This document shows positions 6,589 through 12,116 of a DNA stretch of 12,116 bases, piece after piece (within the stretch, counting starts at the first letter, position 1; every line of letters starts with the position of its first letter). Made by a program: the position numbers and the translations under genes. Under the pieces are notes generated by a model, which worked only from the letters and a program-made list of their open reading frames with translations, was not told where the DNA came from and did not search any database. The stretch is taken from contig PAHB01000013.1 in the NCBI GenBank assembly GCA_002704665.1, forward strand, positions 1 through 12,116, given 5' to 3'. This DNA comes from Pseudomonadota bacterium (GTDB lineage: Bacteria > Pseudomonadota > Gammaproteobacteria > Burkholderiales > Eutrophovitaceae).

Positions 6589-7755
6589 TTAATAAGATTT
6601 TGGTAAACCAAGTACTTTTTCTGAGATATAATTCAAAATCATTTGTGCGCTTACTGGTGCTAGTTTTGGAATGAGAGATTCTCTCAATAATCTTTCCACG
6701 TGAAACTCTTTAGCGTAACCCATTCCTCCTAGAGTGCTTACTGCATCCGTTGCTGCACGGAAACCAGCCTCAGCAGCAAAATATTTGGCGGCATTTGCCA
6801 TAGCTCCGCTTGGCATTCCATTGTCATACTGGTAAGCAGCTTTCGCAACCATTAACTCCGCTGCTTCTAACTCGATCCAATTTCTTGCTAATGGATGCTG
6901 AATGCTTTGATTTTGTCCTATAGCACGGTCAAAAACGATTCTCTCTTTGGCGTATCTTACGGCTCTTTTTAATGCATCTTTACCTAAGCCGATAGCCTCA
7001 GCCGCTATAAGAATTCGTTCCGGATTTAAACTGTCGATTAGATATTGAAACCCATTATGCTCATCACCAATTCGATCTTTTTCGGATATTTCAAGATTTT
7101 CAATAAAAATTTCGTTGCTATCCACAGCCGCGCGTCCCATTTTTCGGATCTCTTGAACTTTGATGTATTTTTGATTAAGCGCCGTGTAAAAAAGCGAGAG
7201 ACCATCCGTTCGCTTGCGACATTTTTCGTTTGGTAGCGTTCTAGCTAACAACATAATTTTATCCGCGACTTGCGCGGTAGACGTCCAGATTTTCTGACCG
7301 TTGATAAGATATTTATCGCCACGCTTTTTTGCAAATGTTTTAATGTTGCCTGTATCAAGTCCGGCGGAAGGCTCAGTTATGCCAAAACAGCATTTCTCTA
7401 CTCCCGCAATCAAGGGTGGCAGCCAACTATTTTTTTGTTCAGAGTTTCCAAACACCACTATCGGATGTGGGCCAAAAATATTAATATGAATTGCTGAAGC
7501 CGCCGCCATACCACCGCCCGATTCCGCTATTTGTCGCATCATTACCGATGCTTCGGCTATTCCTAAGCCAGCTCCTCCATATTCTTTCGGCATGCAGACC
7601 CCAAGCCAACCTCCTGAGGCAATTTTCGAATAAAACTCTTGCGGAAAAGTTGATTCTAAATCACATTTAAGCCAATAGCTATCGTCAAATGATTCCATCA
7701 ATTTGGAGATCGCATTCGATACAGATTTTTGGCTATCTGTTTCATTAAAGTTCAT
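6589..7755 (-). CDS. acyl-CoA dehydrogenase (FAD-dependent)
   Basis: A 388-residue flavoenzyme with the usual three domains: N-terminal helical (about 1-122), middle beta (123-230) and C-terminal helical (231-388). Landmarks are CFGITEPSAGLDT (123-135, FAD contact), IWTST (156-160), the FDRAIGQNQSIQHPLA segment (275-290), and TLGGMGY (341-347). It should oxidise an acyl-CoA to the 2-enoyl form and pass electrons to electron-transferring flavoprotein. The C-terminal YEGT-type catalytic Glu of medium-chain enzymes is replaced by LAPVSAQ. Glu246 in LNPERILIA sits where isovaleryl-CoA dehydrogenase keeps its base, so a branched-chain-type active site is likely. The substrate is unknown. ATG at 7755 lacks a clear Shine-Dalgarno. 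It heads the operon with the HAD hydrolase and cytochrome b561 genes. Confidence 0.93.
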   Translation of the reverse strand: MNFNETDSQKSVSNAISKLMESFDDSYWLKCDLESTFPQEFYSKIASGGWLGVCMPKEYGGAGLGIAEASVMMRQIAESGGGMAAASAIHINIFGPHPIVVFGNSEQKNSWLPPLIAGVEKCCFGITEPSAGLDTGNIKTFAKKRGDKYLINGQKIWTSTAQVADKIMLLARTLPNEKCRKRTDGLSLFYTALNQKYIKVQEIRKMGRAAVDSNEIFIENLEISEKDRIGDEHNGFQYLIDSLNPERILIAAEAIGLGKDALKRAVRYAKERIVFDRAIGQNQSIQHPLARNWIELEAAELMVAKAAYQYDNGMPSGAMANAAKYFAAEAGFRAATDAVSTLGGMGYAKEFHVERLLRESLIPKLAPVSAQMILNYISEKVLGLPKSY

Positions 7756-7780
7756 TTGTTCGTTAATCTACAGTTTCTTG

Positions 7781-7787
7781 TATTATC
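7781..7787. promoter_or_regulatory. overlapping divergent -10-like elements
   Basis: TATTAT on the plus strand (7781-7786) overlaps GATAAT on the minus strand (7782-7787), inside the 135-nt gap between the divergent acyl-CoA dehydrogenase and kinase genes. Each resembles a -10 box for its own direction. No good -35 box accompanies either, so this is a weak candidate for a bidirectional promoter. Confidence 0.25.
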
Positions 7788-7819
7788 CTTTAGCATTTAA
7801 GATAACAGGAATTCTGTTT

Positions 7820-7894
7820 GTGAAAAAGTCTTGTATAGCAGGGACGGTTTGCTTTTGTATATTATTGTGGCTATTTAAGAGGAGGAAGTTGTGA
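7820..7894 (+). CDS. possible 24-residue membrane microprotein overlapping the kinase start
   Basis: A short frame runs from GTG at 7820 to TGA at 7892-7894, with AGGA at 7807-7810 and a 9-nt spacer. The product would be MKKSC, a roughly 16-residue hydrophobic stretch with three cysteines in total and a tryptophan, then a basic KRRK tail: a minimal membrane helix. Its stop overlaps the GTG start of the kinase by 4 nt (GTGA), the arrangement of translationally coupled genes. Against it, the KRRK tail is encoded by the kinase's own GA-rich ribosome site, so the frame may be accidental. It could alternatively act as a leader peptide. Not a recognised family. Confidence 0.25.
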   Translation: MKKSCIAGTVCFCILLWLFKRRKL

Positions 7895-8829
7895 AAGCGG
7901 GGCATTTTCTGAAATTAGGAGCGAGCACCGATATTTTGATAGTTTTGTTTATTAGTGCCGTAATTTTTGGTTTGTCAGGTTTTATGGAATTAAGTGAAAA
8001 ATTGCTTATCCTGACTAGGCCTTTTGAGGCATATCAGCTAGATGAATTACCAATGGCATTGTTCTCACTTTTTTTTGGGATGGCTTGGTTCTCTTGGAAA
8101 AGAATGCGGCAGACCTTATCAGAGATGGAACTACGCCTAGTTGCTCAAAGAAATCTGCAAGATGTGGTAAAAGAAAACAAACGATTAGCAAACAAATATA
8201 TTCACTTACAGGAGGAGGAGAGAAGACTTTTAGCTCGTGAGTTACACGACGAATTAGGTCAAGGTCTAAATGCCATAAAAATAGATGCAGTAAACATTAG
8301 GGAAGAGTCAGAAACTGACACCCTTGTTAGGGGAAGTGCCGAATCTATTGTTAAGGTATCGACCGATATATATCAATTGGTAAGGAACCTTACCCATAGG
8401 CTAAGACCTGTTGCGTTAGATGAACTGGGATTGTCACCTGCTATTAAATATTTAATTGACTCTTGGCAAAAAAGACATTCCGCTACAAAATGTAGATTCG
8501 TCTCGGATGGAGACTTTGAGGAACTGGCGGAAAATGTAAACATCACAATTTTTAGGCTTGTGCAAGAAGGACTTACGAATGTTACAAAGCATGCTAACGC
8601 AAAAAATATTGAAATCGCACTTCATAGAATATCTAACGACGATTCGTTTGAATTTATTGAAGTGTTAATAAAGGATGATGGTGTTGGAATAAAAAATAAG
8701 ACAACGAAGGGCGGACTGGGTCTAGTAGGGATCCGGGAAAGAGTGGAGGCATTGCAGGGCTCTTTCCAAGTTGAATCTGGAAAATCGAATAAGGGAACTA
8801 CGATTAAAGCGGTTGTCCCGCTTAGATAA
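7891..8829 (+). CDS. sensor histidine kinase, NarX/UhpB (HisKA_3) type
   Basis: A 312-residue inner-membrane kinase. Two TM helices (about 14-36 and 53-69) flank a short loop of about 16 residues with the pattern EAYQLDEL, so there is no room for a normal periplasmic sensor domain. A coiled coil (about 72-112) links to the HisKA_3 domain with phospho-acceptor His119 in LARELHDELGQGL. The HATPase domain shows the N box QEGLTNVTKHA (Asn230), G1 DDGVGI (262-267) and G2 GGLGLVGIRERV from 274. The start is GTG at 7891, with AGGAGG at 7880-7885 and a 5-nt spacer. The partner response regulator follows after 14 nt, so the pair forms a complete two-component system. The gene diverges from the acyl-CoA dehydrogenase operon, a possible target. 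The signal is unknown and may be membrane-borne. Confidence 0.93.
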   Translation: MKAGHFLKLGASTDILIVLFISAVIFGLSGFMELSEKLLILTRPFEAYQLDELPMALFSLFFGMAWFSWKRMRQTLSEMELRLVAQRNLQDVVKENKRLANKYIHLQEEERRLLARELHDELGQGLNAIKIDAVNIREESETDTLVRGSAESIVKVSTDIYQLVRNLTHRLRPVALDELGLSPAIKYLIDSWQKRHSATKCRFVSDGDFEELAENVNITIFRLVQEGLTNVTKHANAKNIEIALHRISNDDSFEFIEVLIKDDGVGIKNKTTKGGLGLVGIRERVEALQGSFQVESGKSNKGTTIKAVVPLR

Positions 8830-8843
8830 TTAACAGGAATGGT

Positions 8844-9512
8844 ATGAAAGGTAATCCTATTTCAGTTTGTATAGTCGATGATCACTCGGTAGTGAGAGAG
8901 GGGTATCGCAGGCTTCTTGAGAGGACAACAGACATTAATGTAGTAGAGGAGGCTGATACAGGAGAAGAGGCCTATTTTAGATCTTCTCGAATACGGGTTG
9001 ATGTTTATATAATGGACATAAATTTGCCAGGGATGAGTGGTTTGGAAACCCTAAGAAAAATTATTCGCCGAGTGCCAGATCAAAAAATTTTAATGTTTAG
9101 CATGCACGAAGATGTAGTTTTTGTCTCGAGAGCTATGCACGCAGGGGCAAGAGGTTATGTAACAAAATCTAGCGCGCCAGAAGTTTTAGTTGATGCCGTA
9201 CGGATTGTTGCAAGCGGAAAGCTATTTATCAGTCAGGAGATGGCACAAGAGTTGGCGTTACAAATGCGTCCAAAAAATAAGACTAAATTAGATCTTTTGT
9301 CAGCTCGCGAATTTGAGATTTTCAGACTTCTAGTAGAAGGTCACTCCGTGAGTGAAATATCAGAGTTATTGCATTTGTCATATAAAACGGTTGCTAATTA
9401 TCAATCTGCCATAAAAAATAAATTAGACGTCAGTAATGCTGCCCAAATTATTAGAGTTGGTTTGGAGCATGGGGTGATATCATCCCAATTGGAAGATAGC
9501 TCGAGTTCGTAA
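8844..9512 (+). CDS. LuxR/NarL-type response regulator
   Basis: A 222-residue DNA-binding regulator. The receiver domain (about 6-122) has the acidic pair Asp12/Asp13, phospho-acceptor Asp58 in YIMDINLPGMSG, Ser86 and Lys108 (the KSS switch), i.e. a complete active site. A linker at 135-148 precedes a LuxR/GerE-type HTH (about 150-208): LLSAREFEIFRLLVEGHSVSEIS, then the recognition helix in LSYKTVANYQSAIKNKL. A Ser-rich tail ends the protein. ATG at 8844 has AGGA at 8835-8838 with a 5-nt spacer, 14 nt after the kinase stop. It is the cognate partner of that kinase. Targets are not shown by the sequence; the flanking acyl-CoA dehydrogenase operon or the downstream dehydratase are possible. The transcript ends at the terminator near 9640. 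Confidence 0.95.
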   Translation: MKGNPISVCIVDDHSVVREGYRRLLERTTDINVVEEADTGEEAYFRSSRIRVDVYIMDINLPGMSGLETLRKIIRRVPDQKILMFSMHEDVVFVSRAMHAGARGYVTKSSAPEVLVDAVRIVASGKLFISQEMAQELALQMRPKNKTKLDLLSAREFEIFRLLVEGHSVSEISELLHLSYKTVANYQSAIKNKLDVSNAAQIIRVGLEHGVISSQLEDSSSS

Positions 9513-9610
9513 AATATTGGGAATTTTTCCTATGTGTTATTGCGGTATTAGCCTTAGATTTTAAAAAAGTTAGAAAGTAAAATTAGAGGTAACAACTTCC
9601 GGTGTTTACA

Positions 9611-9642
9611 AAGCTGAATTGCGATGATTCAGCTTTTTTTTT
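9611..9642 (+). terminator. intrinsic (Rho-independent) terminator after the two-component genes
   Basis: A perfect 9-bp stem, AAGCTGAAT (9611-9619) with ATTCAGCTT (9627-9635), encloses a 7-nt loop. A run of nine T at 9634-9642 begins within the last stem bases. It lies about 100 nt past the response regulator stop and isolates that operon from the dehydratase gene. The 98 nt before it hold no evident gene. Confidence 0.87.
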
Positions 9643-9717
9643 ATAAAAAAAATAAAAGTGCGAAACTAGAATTAGTGAAGGCTTGGCTAATGGTGAATTA
9701 AGTCAGGAAGTTTTAAC

Positions 9718-9730
9718 TTACCTGCGGTAA
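9718..9730 (+). promoter_or_regulatory. 13-bp palindrome, candidate operator before the sugar-acid dehydratase
   Basis: TTACC-TGC-GGTAA is a perfect 5-bp inverted repeat with a 3-nt centre, 55 nt upstream of the dehydratase start. A weak promoter can be drawn through it: TTACCT (9718-9723), a 17-nt spacer and TAATAT (9741-9746). Sugar-acid catabolic genes are often controlled by repressors that bind such palindromes. No regulator gene is adjacent, so the role is inferred. Confidence 0.28.
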
Positions 9731-9774
9731 CAAGTGCTGTTAATATTATATTGAGAAAAGAGATTTATTAATAT

Positions 9775-9781
9775 GGGAGGA
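9775..9781 (+). promoter_or_regulatory. ribosome binding site that sets the dehydratase start at 9785
   Basis: GGGAGGA lies directly before the ATG at 9785 and overlaps an upstream in-frame ATG at 9773 that would add M-G-G-T. The strong ribosome site, plus the resulting numbering of the Fe-S cysteines, favours 9785. Confidence 0.72.
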
Positions 9782-9784
9782 ACT

Positions 9785-11578
9785 ATGGTAACGAAAAAAT
9801 CAAAAAAATTGCGGTCGCAGCAGTGGTTTAATAACCCAAAAAATCCGGGAATGACAGCACTTTATTTGGAGAGATATATGAATTGGGGCCTTGAATTAGA
9901 TGAGTTACAGTCGGGGAAACCAATTATAGGAATCGCACAGTCTGGTTCAGACCTTTCTCCATGCAATAGGCACCATTTGGCCTTGGCAGATAGAGTGCGA
10001 GAAGGGATACGTGAGGCTGGTGGAATACCATTTGAATTTCCGGTGCATCCAATCCAAGAAACCGGGAAACGTCCTGGTGCAGCGCTTGATCGGAATCTAA
10101 GCTATTTAGGTTTGGTAGAGCTTTTATACGGTTATTTTATTGACGGAGTGGTTTTGACTACGGGTTGTGATAAAACAACCCCTGCTCAATTGATGGCAGC
10201 AGCTACAGTAGATATACCGTCGATTGTTTTATCGGGTGGACCAATGCTTAATGGCTGGTTCCGTGGTCAACGAACCGGTTCGGGGACGATAGCCTGGAAA
10301 GCTAGACAAATGCTTGCATCTGGTGAAATCAATTATAAGGGATATATTGAATTGATCGCATCATCCGCCCCCTCGGCCGGGCATTGCAATACGATGGGGA
10401 CCGCCAGTACGATGAATTCCCTTGCTGAAGCTCTCGGAATGTCGCTTCCGGGGTGTGCCGCAATTCCGGCCCCTCACAAGGAGCGAGGAGCAATGGCTTA
10501 TAAGACTGGTAAGCGAATAGTAGAAATGGTCCTGAAAGAGATGAGACCGTCAACTATCTTGACTCGAGAAGCTTTTGAAAATGCAATAATCGTAAACTCG
10601 GCAATTGGTGGATCGACAAATGCCCCTATACATTTAAACGCAATCGCACGACATGTCGGAGTAAAGTTGAACAATCAAGATTGGGAAAAAATAGGTTATG
10701 AAATTCCACTGCTAGTTAATATGCAACCAGCCGGAGAATATCTTGGAGAAGAGTATCATCGCGCGGGAGGTCTACCAGCTGTAGTTGGAGAGCTCATTCG
10801 AATGGGAAAAATAAATAAGAACGCCCTAACTGTAAACGGTAAGACATTGTATGAGAATTGCAAAAGAGCCAAAGTTTTAGATAGAAATGTTATATGGACA
10901 TATAAAAAACCGATGATGGAAAAAGCTGGATTTCTCAACCTCAAAGGAAATCTTTTTGATAGTGCCATCATGAAAACTAGTGTTATATCGGAGTCATTCA
11001 GAGAGAAATATTTATCTAACCCACAAGATCCAAATGCATGGGAGGGGAGGGCAATTGTATTTGATGGTCCGGAGGATTACCACAGGAGGATTGATTCTCC
11101 TAAACTGAAGATAAATTCTGATTGTATGTTGTTTATAAGAGGTGTTGGTCCGATTGGTTACCCAGGTGCGGCTGAGGTGGTAAATATGCAACCTCCCACC
11201 AAACTCATAAAAGAGGGAACTACAGAATTGCCCTGTATCGGTGACGGCCGGCAGTCAGGTACATCTGGTTCACCTTCAATACTAAACGCCTCACCTGAGG
11301 CGGCAACGGGTGGCGGGCTTGCTATTCTTCAAACAGGGGATAAGGTTCGTATAGATTTAAATAAAAGGACAGCAAACATTTTGGTATCAAAAAAAGAGAT
11401 AGATCAGAGAAAAAGAAAATTAACCAAGAATGGTGGTTTTAAAATTCCGAAAAGTCAAAGTCCGTGGCAGGAGATTCAAAGGGAGATGGTAGGAGAATTA
11501 TCGGAGGGAATGGTCCTCAAACCAGCGGTAAAATACAAAAGAATTGCGGTTAAAGGAACACCTCGCGATAATCATTAA
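9785..11578 (+). CDS. IlvD/Edd-family sugar-acid dehydratase, D-xylonate / L-arabinonate dehydratase type
   Basis: A 597-residue cytosolic [2Fe-2S] dehydratase. It should remove water from an aldonic acid such as D-xylonate to give the 2-keto-3-deoxy acid. Cluster ligands are Cys60 (SPCNR), Cys128 (TGCDK, with metal-binding Lys129 next to it) and Cys201 (GHCNTMGTAS). The catalytic serine is probably Ser491 in DGRQSGTSGSPS. FRSxxWF-like and MTALYLERYMNWG openings, ETGKRPGAALDRNLSY and the C-terminal PRDNH closely follow the Caulobacter xylonate dehydratase as I remember it. This places it in the sugar-acid branch rather than with biosynthetic dihydroxy-acid dehydratase IlvD. Length (about 590 for that branch) agrees. 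No other Weimberg- or Dahms-pathway gene is visible. It stands alone after a terminator, behind its own leader, and converges with a YdfG-type reductase 30 nt away. Exact substrate uncertain. Confidence 0.95.
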   Translation: MVTKKSKKLRSQQWFNNPKNPGMTALYLERYMNWGLELDELQSGKPIIGIAQSGSDLSPCNRHHLALADRVREGIREAGGIPFEFPVHPIQETGKRPGAALDRNLSYLGLVELLYGYFIDGVVLTTGCDKTTPAQLMAAATVDIPSIVLSGGPMLNGWFRGQRTGSGTIAWKARQMLASGEINYKGYIELIASSAPSAGHCNTMGTASTMNSLAEALGMSLPGCAAIPAPHKERGAMAYKTGKRIVEMVLKEMRPSTILTREAFENAIIVNSAIGGSTNAPIHLNAIARHVGVKLNNQDWEKIGYEIPLLVNMQPAGEYLGEEYHRAGGLPAVVGELIRMGKINKNALTVNGKTLYENCKRAKVLDRNVIWTYKKPMMEKAGFLNLKGNLFDSAIMKTSVISESFREKYLSNPQDPNAWEGRAIVFDGPEDYHRRIDSPKLKINSDCMLFIRGVGPIGYPGAAEVVNMQPPTKLIKEGTTELPCIGDGRQSGTSGSPSILNASPEAATGGGLAILQTGDKVRIDLNKRTANILVSKKEIDQRKRKLTKNGGFKIPKSQSPWQEIQREMVGELSEGMVLKPAVKYKRIAVKGTPRDNH

Positions 11579-11608
11579 ATGTACCTCGATTGAGCTGGGA
11601 GTGTTTTA

Positions 11609-12116
11609 CTAATCTCGGTAAACTTGAAATGGTCCAAAAGATTGATTTACAGTCATAATTTCAAGTCTATTTACATTCATATGGGCTGGGAGGTTGGCAA
11701 TCCAGTAGAGAGTATCGGCTAAATCTGATCCTTTTAACGGGTTTGCATTTTGGTAAAGGGTGTCCGAAGCCTGTTGGTCCCCGCTGGTCCTAACTAGAGT
11801 AAACTCGGTTTCAGTCATGCCAGGCTCGAGACAGGTTACCCGAACTCCTGTTCCTTGCAAGTCTGAACGCAATCCAAGTGAAAATTGACTAACAAAAGCT
11901 TTGGTACCACCGTAGACATTTCCTCCCGGGTAAGGATATGTTGCCGCCACAGATCCGATATTAATTATTGCCCCCTTTTGTTCGATAAGAGTAGGGAGTA
12001 ATTTGTGGGTAAGGCCTGCGAGTCCAGTAACATTTGTTTCAATCATCTGTTGCCACTGTTTTAAGCTGGAGGATTGTGCTGCCGAGGTGCCGAGGGCTAA
12101 TCCAGCATTATTAATG
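11609..12116 (-). CDS. ydfG: YdfG-type short-chain dehydrogenase (NADP-dependent 3-hydroxy acid dehydrogenase), 5' end outside window
   Basis: The C-terminal 168 residues of a short-chain dehydrogenase; the frame runs open to the window edge, so the N-terminal Rossmann cofactor motif is missing. The first visible residues are INNAG (family NNAG motif). The catalytic set Asn28-Ser55-Tyr68-Lys72 (fragment numbering) is present in ETNVTG, NIGSVA and YPGGNVYGGTKAF. The end LPAHMNVNRLEIMTVNQSF matches E. coli YdfG (248 residues), which oxidises serine, L-allo-threonine and other 3-hydroxy acids and reduces malonic semialdehyde. A Met at 12046 is internal, not the start. It converges with the sugar-acid dehydratase; the 30-nt gap has no visible terminator. 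A link to sugar-acid metabolism is possible but not shown. Confidence 0.93.
   Translation of the reverse strand, partial: INNAGLALGTSAAQSSSLKQWQQMIETNVTGLAGLTHKLLPTLIEQKGAIINIGSVAATYPYPGGNVYGGTKAFVSQFSLGLRSDLQGTGVRVTCLEPGMTETEFTLVRTSGDQQASDTLYQNANPLKGSDLADTLYWIANLPAHMNVNRLEIMTVNQSFGPFQVYRD

Noticed and set aside
9541..9552. Reverse complement of a 16S rRNA-like string (GCTAATACCGCA)
   Set aside because: Only 12 nt match what I recall of 16S rRNA, and flanking bases do not continue the match. Treated as chance in a 3' UTR.
10329..10971. Minus-strand open frames antisense to the sugar-acid dehydratase
   Set aside because: Shadow frames of a fully conserved enzyme with no start signals.
9785..11578. 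Biosynthetic dihydroxy-acid dehydratase IlvD
   Set aside because: The N-terminal MTALYLERYMNWG, ETGKRPGAALDRNLSY and C-terminal features follow sugar-acid dehydratases, not branched-chain amino-acid IlvD.

Overview
The window reads as compact, AT-rich (roughly 40% GC by eye) chromosomal DNA from a free-living proteobacterium. The protein set fits beta- or gammaproteobacteria best: a class II cytochrome c', a 5-TM cytochrome b561-type protein, a NarX/UhpB-type histidine kinase, and YdfG- and MetY-type enzymes. No rRNA, tRNA, CRISPR, insertion sequence, phage or plasmid gene was seen. About 92% is coding, in alternating strand blocks. This is mostly ordinary core metabolism, respiration and signalling DNA, and I do not see an obvious undescribed multi-gene system.

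Layout. (A) 103-3766, minus strand: a tight four-gene run, read from right to left. It holds a small secreted protein of unknown function, a DSD1-type PLP aldolase/dehydratase, O-acetylhomoserine sulfhydrylase MetY, and an alpha/beta hydrolase; gaps are 10, 19 and 23 nt. (B) 3767-3899: divergent control region with a nested dyad. (C) 3900-5183, plus: an exported HEAT/TPR protein, then a cytochrome c' with its own strong ribosome binding site. (D) 5185-7755, minus: acyl-CoA dehydrogenase, type II haloacid-dehalogenase-like hydrolase and cytochrome b561, the last two overlapping by 4 nt. The cytochrome b gene ends 1 nt from the convergent cytochrome c' gene. (E) 7756-7890: divergent control region. 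(F) 7891-9512, plus: histidine kinase and NarL-type response regulator, closed by a clear intrinsic terminator at 9611-9642. (G) 9785-11578, plus: IlvD/Edd-family sugar-acid dehydratase, very like D-xylonate dehydratase. (H) 11609-end, minus: YdfG-type short-chain dehydrogenase, cut by the window edge.

Functional links that can be argued: the two cytochromes are a plausible electron-transfer pair. The kinase and regulator are a complete two-component system with no obvious periplasmic sensor domain, divergent from the acyl-CoA dehydrogenase operon. The aldolase and MetY genes are co-oriented PLP enzymes whose junction carries a T8A6 tract, where loss of one base would fuse them in frame. Several starts are best moved from the longest reading frame: MetY to 2267, cytochrome c' to 4746 and the dehydratase to 9785. 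The last places the three Fe-S cysteines at 60, 128 and 201.
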